The position numbers were made by a program, and so were the translations under genes. Source: Sagittula salina (GTDB lineage Bacteria; Pseudomonadota; Alphaproteobacteria; Rhodobacterales; Rhodobacteraceae). From it: a stretch of DNA of 64,000 nucleotides. The notes beneath the pieces were generated by a model. That model saw only the letters and a list, made by a program, of their open reading frames with translations, was not told the DNA's origin and ran no database searches. Shown piece after piece: positions 8,837 through 16,882 of the stretch (position 1 is its first letter; every line of letters begins with the position of its first letter). The stretch covers positions 744,001-808,000 of the forward strand of contig NZ_JAGISH010000001.1 of the NCBI RefSeq assembly GCF_017813235.1, in the 5' to 3' direction.

Positions 8837-9398
8837 GGGAGTTTCCGCAAACTGTGTTGGCTCGTTTTGGTTTCGTGGAGGGAAGCCAACCTTCTTCCGT
8901 GAGGGCCAGGACCTGATCCGAACCCGCGCGATGTCCCGCAGGACGAGGATGTTGCATGGCTTGAAACACTCGTCCGGGCCGAACACCAAAGTCGTCTGAC
9001 ATGTTGAGACAGGCCATCCATCGGGATCGCCCGTGCCCGGCCTCCCCGGGTCGTCGCCGGCGAACTTCGACAGGTTCTCCATTCATCGCCGAAGCACCGA
9101 GTGTTTCACACTGCCATTCTGAGTCATGTCGGAGACGAGGGCGAGCGATCTGCGTTTGCTGACAGAATGATCAACGACCCGCGCGTGACTTGCCTCCACA
9201 ACGCGAGCCCAAGGCCCTTCCCCGAATCGCCGAAGCGGCCGGTGCAGTCAGCGACTGCATGTTCCTGAGGGCCGTCGACGGGCAACCTCAGGCATGGACG
9301 GGGCCGCACGGCCAAGAAATTCTCCTGGTTGGAGCCTGCGCGGGTATCAACCGACAGCCTTGTCTGAACACCGGCCAACACGGTTTGCGGACAACCCC
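8837..9398. mobile_element. 562-bp non-autonomous IS1595-like element (MITE-like)
   Basis: The ends are inverted repeats: 8837-8860, ending CCGCAAACTGTGTTGG, and 9375-9398, beginning CCAACACGGTTTGCGG. They match at about 20 of 24 positions. The right end closely matches the termini of the complete IS next to it (9408-10987). The flanks are TTTCTTTT (8829-8836) and TTTTTTTT (9399-9406), compatible with an 8-bp target duplication carrying one difference. The interior has no transposase and no coding region I recognise; two minus-strand open frames (8789-9082, crossing the end, and 9124-9381) look fortuitous. I infer it was mobilised by a transposase acting in trans. Confidence 0.75.
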
Positions 9399-9457
9399 TT
9401 TTTTTTAGGGGGTGTCCGCATACCGTGTTGGCAGCCGAAGGCTTTGCCGCAGAACTT

Positions 9458-9877
9458 CTACATAAGATACTTTGCGATTGCCTCAGATGAGATATCCGCG
9501 ACTAAAAGGGAGAAGATCGCAATGATAACCACGCCTGCTGCCCTCCAGCTCATTCCGAACAAAGTGGTAAGCAGCGAGACTGCGGTCCAGACATAGAGCC
9601 ATCCAAAAAAGAGGTTGTCGACTTCGAGCTTGGGATACCCAAACGAGCAAACATAAATCACGCCTTCGTTCAGCGTGCCGGCCGTTGGCCTCGGACATTC
9701 GAAAGCAATGGGATCGGACCAAAAACGGTATGCGACGGCTGCAACGATCGCCATGCCTGTCGCCCACGCCCAAGACGTGAGGGCAATCCCGCGAGTCTCA
9801 GCCTGTTGTGGCACTCCTCGTGAATCTTCGGTGTCCAGGTTGCTCTTCTGCGTCATCTCTCCCATAGACTTAGACAT
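9458..9877 (-). CDS. IS-borne passenger: predicted membrane protein of unknown function
   Basis: 139 residues. Three hydrophobic segments are visible: about 33-51 (SWAWATGMAIVAAVAYRFW), about 90-110 (LFFGWLYVWTAVSLLTTLF) and about 115-132 (AAGVVIIAIFSLLVADIS). The first 30 residues are polar, and a soluble loop with two Cys (FECPRP, YVCSF) lies between helices 1 and 2. I recognise no family. It is wholly inside the IS, between the transposase stop and the left inverted repeat, and is probably co-transcribed with the transposase. Base composition is more AT-rich than the host genes. ATGs at 9865 and 9856 are alternative starts; the latter has a purine-rich GGGAGAG before it. Confidence 0.7.
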   Translation of the reverse strand: MSKSMGEMTQKSNLDTEDSRGVPQQAETRGIALTSWAWATGMAIVAAVAYRFWSDPIAFECPRPTAGTLNEGVIYVCSFGYPKLEVDNLFFGWLYVWTAVSLLTTLFGMSWRAAGVVIIAIFSLLVADISSEAIAKYLM

Positions 9878-9910
9878 AGGTCCGGTCTGTTGTGGTTTAC
9901 ACCGAGCCGG

Positions 9911-10909
9911 TTATGCAGCCCTGATGATGTCTGCGGGTGCCATCCCCGCCAGCCTCACTTCCAGCCACCGTATGTAGCCGTTGAGATTCTTCGTAGCTGG
10001 CCCGCAAAAGGGCTTGATGAACCTGTCGTAGCGGGCGTGCAGCGAGTTGACGTTCTGGATGTGGTAGCAGCCCGCCGCGACGCGCGTGCCCGGCTTGCTG
10101 CCCACTACGAAGTGCTCAAGGCCACGCACCGCTGCGAGATCCTTGTAGCCATTGCCTCCATCCGAGCAGAGCACGGCATCTCCCGGCACGAGGGGGCTCA
10201 TGGCGCGCTCCACGGTGGCGCTCTTGCGGTCCGGAAGTCGCCGGAAGAGACGAGACCCACCGCGATCAGCGACGGTGAGAATGGGGAGTTGCCACTTCGA
10301 GAGGCCACGCATCATCTTCAGCCCCTGTGTCGTGTAGTCTTCCCAGCGGGGGCGCGGCGGCTTCGGCACATTCTGGGTGTTGGCGAAGTATCGAACCCAC
10401 TCCCGTGACCCCTTGCGCGACTCCCGCTGATAGGTCTCGTCTGCTTCAATGATCCCGGAGAAGCTCGCCGCTACGCTACTGCTCTCGATGATAGAGAACA
10501 CGACCATACGCCAGCGCCAGATCGTGTATTTGTTGAGGTCGAGCTGCTTGGCCAGCTTGCGCACCGATTGCGGAGCCGGGCTGCCCAGCATATCCCTCAG
10601 CGCCTCCATGAACAGGTCAGGACGATGGATGCGGCCGATGGCGCTCCCGGTTCGGCCCGAGTAGGTCTTCTTGCAGCCAGAGCATCGGTAGCGCTGGATC
10701 TTGGTTCGCGTGCGGCCCCATTTCTGGCGACGATCGTCGCCGCAGAACGGACACTTGTGTTCTTGGTTTGTCCGTGCTTCGATCTCCGAGATCGCCTCCG
10801 TCTTTCGTCGGAGATCACCGATCTTCGTCTGAGCGTCCTCGATCTGGGCCGGGTTCAAGTCGTCGAGGGCATCGAGAAAGCGGCGAAAGTCGTGGTTTAG
10901 CAAGGGCAT
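9911..10909 (-). CDS. IS1595-family transposase
   Basis: 332 residues, intact. An N-terminal zinc ribbon has Cys53-x2-Cys56 and Cys76-x2-Cys79. A helix-turn-helix-like region follows (about 110-135, SVRKLAKQLDLNKYTIWRW). The ISXO2-like DDE-fold domain comes next: first Asp157 in IIEADETYQ, second Asp250 in LCSDGGNGY, and a probable third ligand Asn288 in HIQNVNS, giving the DDN variant known in this family. It catalyses transposition of the surrounding element. The size matches IS1595 transposases, and no frameshift or internal stop is present. Confidence 0.93.
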   Translation of the reverse strand: MPLLNHDFRRFLDALDDLNPAQIEDAQTKIGDLRRKTEAISEIEARTNQEHKCPFCGDDRRQKWGRTRTKIQRYRCSGCKKTYSGRTGSAIGRIHRPDLFMEALRDMLGSPAPQSVRKLAKQLDLNKYTIWRWRMVVFSIIESSSVAASFSGIIEADETYQRESRKGSREWVRYFANTQNVPKPPRPRWEDYTTQGLKMMRGLSKWQLPILTVADRGGSRLFRRLPDRKSATVERAMSPLVPGDAVLCSDGGNGYKDLAAVRGLEHFVVGSKPGTRVAAGCYHIQNVNSLHARYDRFIKPFCGPATKNLNGYIRWLEVRLAGMAPADIIRAA

Positions 10910-11021
10910 CCTCCGCGGGAAAAGCGGAGTAAGATAGGCCCTTTCGCGTTAAGACGAAGCGAACCAACACGGTTTGCGGACACCCCCTTTTTTTAACGGC
11001 TTGTACGCGTCTTCTGAACGC

Positions 11022-12506
11022 TCAGCGATAGGCCTTCATCGTGTTGGTGAAGGCCCCCAGTTCCAGATCCCGCCGGTAGTACGCGTGATCGCGGTCCAGC
11101 CGATCCACCGCTTCCCGAGCAAAGCACAGCATATCATCTATGAAAAGTTCCAGCGGCTGCATTGCCTCCAGAATGTGCGGCTCGATCCGGTAATCCAGCT
11201 GCCCCGCGTCATCGGATCGCGCGTGTGCCTGCGCCAGAGCCTGCCCGCAGGCATGTGCGTAGCGTTTCCAGCCCTTCTTTGACAGGTCGTCAAGATCGAT
11301 GTCTTCACGGAAGGGCGCCCGTTCGCGCGACATGAAGGACGCGCCGTCGATCTCCACGGCGCCGTAGAAGACGTCACCATTGGCAAGGTGTACCGCCTGT
11401 CCATGGGCGATGCGATCGCCCTCCCCGCCCGCGTCGAAGTCGTTCGGCGGCACCAGCCCCTCCAGCGCCGAGGGCCGCGCGCGCTTGAATTCCACGATCA
11501 GGTCATCGGTGGCATTGGCGCTGGGGCCTTCGAGCAGCACATAGTAGCGCGCCAGGCCCAGCGAGGCCGTGCCCTGCCCGTGGCGCAGGCAGACATCCTT
11601 GACCTTCATGCTACCGGAGCGGCCCACGTCTTTGATCCCGGCGCCTTTGGCCAACTGGTCGATATAGGCCTGAAACTCCTCCACTCGGGAGGAAACCGGC
11701 GTCAGCTCGTGGTTGACGCGAAATCCCAGACCGTTCTCCGCCAGATACCGGTCCCAGAGCCAGTCTTTGCGGCTGGTCTGCGCCTCCTCGAAGAGTTTGC
11801 GGATCACCTTCGGCGCGTTGTCCTGCCGGATCTGTTGGCTGGCCTCTACGCCGTGGCGCGCATAGAAGGCGATGCCTTCGTGGTAGCCCTCGATGAACCT
11901 GCGCGCGACTTTGATGCGGTGCTTCTTCGACAGGTCGCTCTCTTCTTCCGCCGCCAACAGGAAACCGGTGGTGCCGCGCTTCAGGTCCCATGTGAACGGG
12001 CCATATATGACGTCGTCGAAATCGTTCACACCAAAGATCGGCGCGTTATCGGCGTTGGGCATCACGCCAAAATTCTCCGGATGCACGTCGCCCAGCACCA
12101 GTACCGTGGGCATCCGGGCATCCTCGCCCAACATGTCGCGGTGAAACAGCAGCGACGTGCCCCGGAAAAAGGCAAAGCGGGATTTCGCCAGCCGCTCGAA
12201 CTTCGCCCGCGCGCCAACGGCTTGCTGGGCGATGCGCAGGGCATGATCCTCAAGGATGGTTTCGCGCACATGGCGGCGGCGGGCCTCTCCCTTCATGTCC
12301 GAGGGCCGCATGATGCAGGGGTCAGCGACGAAGCGTTCGGTTAGGCGGCGAAAGTCTTCGACCCGGCTTTTCAACTCCACCTCCGGGGCGGCGTCGTCTG
12401 CGTCATGCGCCTTCTTCTTCTCCTCCGGCCCCTTGCCGCAGGACGCCGCGTCCTGCTTGCTGCCGTTTGCGGACTTGCCGCTGTCCTTTGGTGCCATGGA
12501 TGCCAT
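11022..12506 (-). CDS. DUF2252 family protein
   Basis: 494 residues. After a charged, low-complexity N-terminus (about 1-45), the DUF2252 core shows FFRGTSLLFHRDML (about 115-128), LVLGDVHPENFGVM, VNDFDDVIYGPFTWDLKR and, near the C-terminus, YAHACGQALAQAHARSDD. The GDxHxxNFG and NDFDD motifs resemble the catalytic and metal-binding loops of aminoglycoside-phosphotransferase/kinase-fold proteins, so a kinase-like activity is plausible but unproven. Its stop lies just outside the complete IS element. Transcription is probably independent of the M16 pair, because a strong terminator for that pair lies between them. Confidence 0.85.
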   Translation of the reverse strand: MASMAPKDSGKSANGSKQDAASCGKGPEEKKKAHDADDAAPEVELKSRVEDFRRLTERFVADPCIMRPSDMKGEARRRHVRETILEDHALRIAQQAVGARAKFERLAKSRFAFFRGTSLLFHRDMLGEDARMPTVLVLGDVHPENFGVMPNADNAPIFGVNDFDDVIYGPFTWDLKRGTTGFLLAAEEESDLSKKHRIKVARRFIEGYHEGIAFYARHGVEASQQIRQDNAPKVIRKLFEEAQTSRKDWLWDRYLAENGLGFRVNHELTPVSSRVEEFQAYIDQLAKGAGIKDVGRSGSMKVKDVCLRHGQGTASLGLARYYVLLEGPSANATDDLIVEFKRARPSALEGLVPPNDFDAGGEGDRIAHGQAVHLANGDVFYGAVEIDGASFMSRERAPFREDIDLDDLSKKGWKRYAHACGQALAQAHARSDDAGQLDYRIEPHILEAMQPLELFIDDMLCFAREAVDRLDRDHAYYRRDLELGAFTNTMKAYR

Positions 12507-12556
12507 CCTCTGCTACAAGGAGGAAAACGCCCGCCCACGCCGCTTCGTTCCACCAC

Positions 12557-12583
12557 GAAAAAGGGCGGGGAAAGCCCCGCCCT
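12557..12583 (-). terminator. intrinsic terminator of the M16/lspA operon
   Basis: Read on the minus strand, the perfect 9-bp stem AGGGCGGGG/CCCCGCCCT (12562-12583) is followed by a T-run (complement of 12558-12562). It lies 19 bp after the stop of the second M16 gene and before the DUF2252 start. Confidence 0.9.
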
Positions 12584-12601
12584 CTCGGTCTCGATCATCG
12601 T

Positions 12602-13927
12602 TCACTGGCCCATGGTCGCCGCGTCCAGCCCCTCTGGCTGGCCGACCACGACGAAGACCAATTCGTCAGGCTTCATCAGCTCCGCCGCCACGCGCCTGAT
12701 ATCTTCCAGCGTGACTGCCTCGATATTGGTGTTGCGGGTCTTGATGTAGTCGGGGTCGAGGTCGTCCATCTGCATCCCGGCGAGGATCTTTGCAATCGGC
12801 GCGTTACCGTCGAAACGTAACGGATAAGCACCGGTCAGGTAGGTCTTTGCCTGATCCAGTTCCTCCTGCGTGACACCCTCCGATGCGACCTTGGCCCACT
12901 CCTCCCTGATCACGGAAATCGCCTCCGCTATGCGGTCGTTGGCCGAGGCCACGCGCCCGATCACCAGTTCCGCGTGGTCCTTCGGGACCAGAGCGGAGTA
13001 GACGCCGTAGGTCAGGCCTCGCTTCTCGCGCACCTCGTTCATCAGCCGCGACTCGAACCCGCCCTCACCAAAAATGGTGTTCAGCACGTAGGCGGCAAAG
13101 AAGTCGGGGTCGTTTCGCTTCATGCCGTGGTGGCCGAAAATGGCCACCGATTGCGGCGTGGCAAAGGGCACCACGGTCACGCCCGCCGTCGTTTGCACCT
13201 CAACCCGATCCGGTTGGGGCGCGCCCGTTTCCGGCAGATCCGACAGCAGCCTGTCCATAACCTTGCCCAGTTCGTCGGCCGTAATGTCACCGGCAGCAGA
13301 GACCACCACGCGGTCCTGCGCGATGGCGTTCTTCCACGCCTGCACGACGTCGTCACGGCTCAGGGCGCCGACACTCTCGATGGTACCCTGGTAGGACGAC
13401 CCGTAGGGGTGATCGCCATACACCGCCTTGTCGAAGGCGCGGCTGACGATCTCGTCCGGGTCGGTGGCATCGGAGCGCAAGCCCGACAGCACCTGCTGGC
13501 GCACACGTTCCACACTTTCCTCGTCAAAGCTGGGCTCCACGATGGAGGCGCGGATCAGCGCCACCGCCTCCTCCTGCGTCTCTGTCAGAAAGCGCGCGGA
13601 AATGCCCAGCGTGTCATCCGTCAGACGGTAGCCGATATCGGCGGCGATGGCTTCTTTGGCGGCAGCGAACCCCTGCGCATCCAGCTCGCCAGCCCCCTCC
13701 TCCAGCAACCCCGTCATCAGGTTGGTGGCGCCACGCTTTCCGTCAAGGTCGAGAGAGCCGCCCCCCTTGAAGCGCAACTCCAGCGCGACGAAGGGGATCT
13801 GATGGTCCTCCACCAGCCAAGCGTCAAAGCCGCCGGGGCTTTGAACCTGCTGGATCTCGATCTCCGCATGGGCGGCAAGCGTACCGCCGAGGACCAGCCC
13901 GCAGGCCATGATGAAACGTCTGATCAT
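12602..13927 (-). CDS. M16-family peptidase-like protein, non-catalytic partner
   Basis: 441 residues with a signal peptide (about 1-21, ending AAHA). The two-lobed M16 fold is evident (GGGSLDLDGKRGATNLMTGLLEEG, and RLMNEVREKRGLTYGVYS in the C-terminal half). The zinc motif HxxEH is absent: where the active partner has HFLEH, this one reads NLMTGLLEEG. M16B enzymes of this type work as heterodimers of an active and an inactive subunit that supplies the R/Y substrate-binding pair (here RGLTY). The start overlaps the stop of the catalytic partner gene by 4 bp, so the two are translationally coupled. Confidence 0.9.
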   Translation of the reverse strand: MIRRFIMACGLVLGGTLAAHAEIEIQQVQSPGGFDAWLVEDHQIPFVALELRFKGGGSLDLDGKRGATNLMTGLLEEGAGELDAQGFAAAKEAIAADIGYRLTDDTLGISARFLTETQEEAVALIRASIVEPSFDEESVERVRQQVLSGLRSDATDPDEIVSRAFDKAVYGDHPYGSSYQGTIESVGALSRDDVVQAWKNAIAQDRVVVSAAGDITADELGKVMDRLLSDLPETGAPQPDRVEVQTTAGVTVVPFATPQSVAIFGHHGMKRNDPDFFAAYVLNTIFGEGGFESRLMNEVREKRGLTYGVYSALVPKDHAELVIGRVASANDRIAEAISVIREEWAKVASEGVTQEELDQAKTYLTGAYPLRFDGNAPIAKILAGMQMDDLDPDYIKTRNTNIEAVTLEDIRRVAAELMKPDELVFVVVGQPEGLDAATMGQ

Positions 13928-15279
13928 TGAGTGACCTCCTCGGCGGGCATCAGGTAGCCGGTAACGGCCTGATTGCGGTCAAGAACCTCCTTCGCTGCGG
14001 CGATCACGTCCTCGCCGGTGACGGCTTGCAGAACATCCGGCCAGGCCTTTACGTCCTCCACCGTCAGCCCGGATGTCAGCGCGTCGCCGTAACGCCGCGC
14101 CAGCTGGCTCACGTCGTCCTGCGCGTAGATCTGCGAAGCCTTCACCTGGAACTTGATCCGCTCCAACTGGGCCGCGTCCACGCCATCGGTGATGAACTGC
14201 GCGATTGCGGCGTCCATCTCTCTTTCAGCTTCATCGAGGCTCACCCCCGGTGCGGGAACAACGACAAGGCCAAAGGTCGTGTCGTCCAGCGAGGTGCCGT
14301 TGTAGAAAGCGGAAGCATAGACCGCCTTCTTCAGCCCGAATTGCAGCTTCTGGTTCAGAACGGAGGTCTGGCCGCCCCCCAGAACCTCCGCGAGGATTGT
14401 CAGCGCGGCGGCTTTTTCCTGAGCACCGGGATCGCGTTCGGGGGCGAGATAAGTGCGCATGACGTAGGGCGTGGACACCCTCGCGTCACGGAACGTCAGA
14501 CGCCGCTCGGCGGTCTGACGCGGCTCGGCGGGACGATCGCGCACCTCCAGCTCCGGGTTGGCGGGAAGCGGTTCGTAATAGTCCTTTGCCAGCGCCAGCA
14601 CCCGATCCGGCTCGACATCGCCCGCAACAATCAGAACCGCGTCGTTGGGGGCGTAGAACTGCTGGTAGTAGGACAGCGCCGCGTCGAGGTCGAGTTGCTC
14701 CATCTCGTGCCGCCAGCCAATCACCGGTGTGCCATAGGGATGGTTGAGATACTGCGCCGCCATCGCCTGTTCGCGGAACAGCGCGCCGGGATCGTTCTCG
14801 GTCCGCATGTTGCGTTCCTCGATGATGACGTCGCGCTCCGTCAAGATGTCGGCCTCGTCGAGTTGGAGATTGACCATGCGGTCGCTCTCCATCTTCATCA
14901 TCAGCTCCAGTCGGTCGGCCGCGACACGCTGGTGGTAGACGGTCTGGTCAAGACTGGTAAACGCGTTGTCCGTGCCGCCATTCTGCGCCACGACCTTCGA
15001 AAACTCGCCGGGTTCCAGCGTCTTCGTACCTTTGAACAACAGGTGTTCCAGGAAATGCGCGACACCCGAAACGCCGGGCGTTTCGTCGGCGGAACCGGCC
15101 TTGTACCAGACCATGTGTTCAACCACGGGGGCACGATGGTCCTCGATTACGAGGACCTGCATCCCGTTGTCCAGAGTGAAGGTGGTAACCGGAGCCTCCG
15201 CCCGTGCGGTGACGGCCATTGCAGGCGTCAGGGCCAAGGCGAGGCCCATAGTAGCAAGACTGAGGGGCAGGTGGCGCAT
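13924..15279 (-). CDS. M16-family zinc metallopeptidase, catalytic subunit
   Basis: 451 residues from the ATG at 15279, which has AAAGGG upstream; an in-frame ATG at 15294 is a less likely alternative. A signal peptide (about 1-27) is followed by the inverted zinc motif HFLEHLLFKG (about 77-86), with the distal Glu ligand further downstream. The protein is predicted periplasmic and degrades peptides together with the inactive partner encoded immediately downstream. A perfect CtrA-type box lies 56-71 bp upstream of the start, implying possible cell-cycle-linked transcription from an internal promoter, although the gene also follows lspA and a lipoprotein gene on the same strand. Confidence 0.92.
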   Translation of the reverse strand: MRHLPLSLATMGLALALTPAMAVTARAEAPVTTFTLDNGMQVLVIEDHRAPVVEHMVWYKAGSADETPGVSGVAHFLEHLLFKGTKTLEPGEFSKVVAQNGGTDNAFTSLDQTVYHQRVAADRLELMMKMESDRMVNLQLDEADILTERDVIIEERNMRTENDPGALFREQAMAAQYLNHPYGTPVIGWRHEMEQLDLDAALSYYQQFYAPNDAVLIVAGDVEPDRVLALAKDYYEPLPANPELEVRDRPAEPRQTAERRLTFRDARVSTPYVMRTYLAPERDPGAQEKAAALTILAEVLGGGQTSVLNQKLQFGLKKAVYASAFYNGTSLDDTTFGLVVVPAPGVSLDEAEREMDAAIAQFITDGVDAAQLERIKFQVKASQIYAQDDVSQLARRYGDALTSGLTVEDVKAWPDVLQAVTGEDVIAAAKEVLDRNQAVTGYLMPAEEVTQ

Positions 15280-15300
15280 GAAGGACCCTTTCATGGAAAC

Positions 15301-15314
15301 GGAACGATTGTTCC
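15301..15314. repeat. short palindrome between the CtrA-type box and the M16 start
   Basis: GGAACGATTGTTCC has perfect 5-bp arms (GGAAC/GTTCC) around 4 bp. It lies 22 bp upstream of the M16 start and about 20 bp from the CtrA-type box. It may be an operator or simply leader sequence. Confidence 0.4.
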
Positions 15315-15334
15315 ATTACCTACGCGGAGGGCCA

Positions 15335-15350
15335 TTAAGTTCAAGTTAAC
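15335..15350. promoter_or_regulatory. CtrA-type binding site
   Basis: TTAAGTTCAAGTTAAC is an exact match to the TTAA-N7-TTAAC consensus of the alphaproteobacterial cell-cycle regulator CtrA. It lies in the 122-bp gap between the DUF3035 lipoprotein gene and the M16 pair, 56 bp upstream of the chosen M16 start. Such a full match is rare by chance in GC-rich DNA. Confidence 0.65.
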
Positions 15351-15401
15351 TATGACGCTGACACGCCCGGCTGGCGCAGACGTGATTGGTAGCCGCGCCC
15401 C

Positions 15402-15941
15402 TCACTCCACCGGCGGGGCTGCCGGGGTACGTGCACCGGCTGCGCGATAGCGTTGCAGCCATGCGTAGGGGTCGAGCTTCTGACGCTTGTAGGCGGCGGA
15501 GTAGTTGTCGCGCGGCACCAGAGACCAGGTGAACAGCCCCTTCCGCTTGCGATAATTCTCGTCCTCGGCAGCCAGCGTTTCCCGGATCTGGCCGTCACGG
15601 CCGTAGCGGCTGGCGGCCTGCACCACGGACTGATCGCCCGCGCCAACGGTTCCACCCCGAGCAACCGTGGCAGCCGGGTTGCCACCCAGCGCGGCCACTG
15701 CATCAGCCTGCGGCGTCTGATCCGTGCGGTTCGCCCCGCCCGGCGTCGGCTGCGGCAGTTCCGCGAATGTCTGCGGCAGTTCGAGCGGCTTGTTCGGGAC
15801 GATGGCGAATTCCTCCGGCTCGCCCGAATTTGCGCGCAGGTCGTGCAGCGGTCGGGATGCACCCGCCCCGAAGCGCGAAGTACAGCCGGACAGCGCAAGC
15901 GCGCCAATCGTTGCGATGATCGCCAGATGCGCAGCTCGCAT
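15402..15941 (-). CDS. DUF3035 domain lipoprotein
   Basis: 179 residues from the ATG at 15941. The lipoprotein signal is clear: MRAAHLAIIATIGALALSGC, with the lipobox Cys at residue 20. The mature protein is Pro/Ala-rich and carries the conserved FAIVPNKPLELP block (about 46-57) typical of DUF3035, an alphaproteobacterial family usually next to lspA. Function is unknown. It is predicted to be anchored to the periplasmic face of a membrane after processing by LspA, whose gene lies just upstream in the same direction. Confidence 0.88.
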   Translation of the reverse strand: MRAAHLAIIATIGALALSGCTSRFGAGASRPLHDLRANSGEPEEFAIVPNKPLELPQTFAELPQPTPGGANRTDQTPQADAVAALGGNPAATVARGGTVGAGDQSVVQAASRYGRDGQIRETLAAEDENYRKRKGLFTWSLVPRDNYSAAYKRQKLDPYAWLQRYRAAGARTPAAPPVE

Positions 15942-16077
15942 CACACCCTCCACTCGTCGTGTCGTGTCGGTTCTAACCCATTGTCCCGGCGGCGTCACGC
16001 GGGCTTTTGCCTGCGAATGGCCCAGGAGGCCTTTTTCGCCGGTCCCGGCTCGGGTGGGTCTTTTGGACGGTCCCGGC

Positions 16078-16602
16078 TCAGGCGCCCTTTTTCGCAGACG
16101 GAAACAACACCAGCCCGAAGGCCCCGGCAAAAATCGCTATATCCGCCACGTTGAAAGCGAAGGGATTGTTGATCCCGCAGCAGGACATGTTGAGGAAGTC
16201 CGCTACCGCGCCGTAGGCCAGACGGTCGATGACGTTGCCCAGCGCGCCGCCGATCAGAAGCCCGGCAGAGATCAGCCCCAACCGCCCCGGCGGATCGCGC
16301 CGCATCCACATCACCACGAACAATACGATCGCCAGCGCCACGAAGATCAGGATCCAGCGCGTCACCGGCGCCTGCCCGGCCAGCAGGCCGAAGTTGATGC
16401 CGTAATTCCACGCCATGTGAAAGTTCAGGTAGGGCGGAACGACCTCGATCTGCAGGAGGTTCTTGAGATCGAGCAGATGGACCACCCATATCTTCGTCAC
16501 CTGATCGATGACAAATATCCAGAATGCCATCCACCAGACGGTGCGAAGGGGGCTGGTGGAAGGGCTGCTTTGCCTGCGTGTCACCGCTGCTGTCTCACTC
16601 AT
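16078..16602 (-). CDS. lspA: lipoprotein signal peptidase (signal peptidase II)
   Basis: 174 residues with four predicted membrane helices. The two catalytic aspartates are in NVIDRL (about residue 124) and FNVADIAIF (about 152). The conserved N-terminal DQVTKIWV and the NYGINFGLL box are also present. This aspartyl protease removes signal peptides from prolipoproteins after diacylglyceryl transfer. The gene lies upstream of the DUF3035 lipoprotein and the M16 pair on the minus strand, and 280 bp after purH. The GC-rich gap 16603-16882 shows nothing else recognisable. Confidence 0.95.
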   Translation of the reverse strand: MSETAAVTRRQSSPSTSPLRTVWWMAFWIFVIDQVTKIWVVHLLDLKNLLQIEVVPPYLNFHMAWNYGINFGLLAGQAPVTRWILIFVALAIVLFVVMWMRRDPPGRLGLISAGLLIGGALGNVIDRLAYGAVADFLNMSCCGINNPFAFNVADIAIFAGAFGLVLFPSAKKGA

Positions 16603-16882
16603 GACTGCCTCTCGGGCGTTTCCGCCGGATTACCTGTTTCGCCCTTGCGGAGCGTTGCGAGGACAGCGGCTTTCTCCCGGATGCCACCGCGATCGCTGCG
16701 CGAAGACTCGCCTGACTGCGGCTTAGCGCCCGCAAAAACGCCGGCCTGGTCGCCTGTCCCGGTCGCTCGCGACGGCATTCTTGGCCACAAAGTCTATGCG
16801 CCCCCGCAGGGGCGCACAACCTCAGGCCGTTGCCGGTAGACCGCGCAAAGGAATAGGTTACCCGCTCGGCCCGTTGTGCCGG

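Larger units (their letters stand above)
9408..10987. mobile_element. complete IS1595-family insertion sequence with passenger gene
   Basis: The 24-bp inverted repeats at 9408-9431 and 10964-10987 differ at one position. The element is flanked by a perfect 8-bp direct repeat, TTTTTTTA (9400-9407 and 10988-10995), which is the target-site duplication size expected for IS1595. It carries two minus-strand genes: an intact transposase and, 33 bp downstream, a 139-codon membrane-protein gene. Intact ends, duplication and transposase suggest a recent, possibly active insertion. It lies 26 bp beyond the stop codon of the DUF2252 gene, so no neighbouring gene is broken. Confidence 0.93.

Noticed and set aside
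9124..9381. 85-codon minus-strand frame inside the short element as a passenger gene
   Set aside because: It has no recognisable domain, runs into the inverted repeat and has no Shine-Dalgarno that I could see. It is more likely fortuitous.
15301..15314. Palindrome GAAC-N4-GTTC as a LexA box
   Set aside because: That spacing is the LexA site of Bacillus and actinobacteria. Alphaproteobacterial LexA uses GTTC-N7-GTTC, and no SOS gene is nearby. It is kept only as a short palindrome.
16041..16079. Direct repeat GGTCCCGGCTC (16041-16051 and 16069-16079)
   Set aside because: Only 11 bp, at the end of lspA, with no second feature and no copy elsewhere that I saw. Probably chance in GC-rich DNA.
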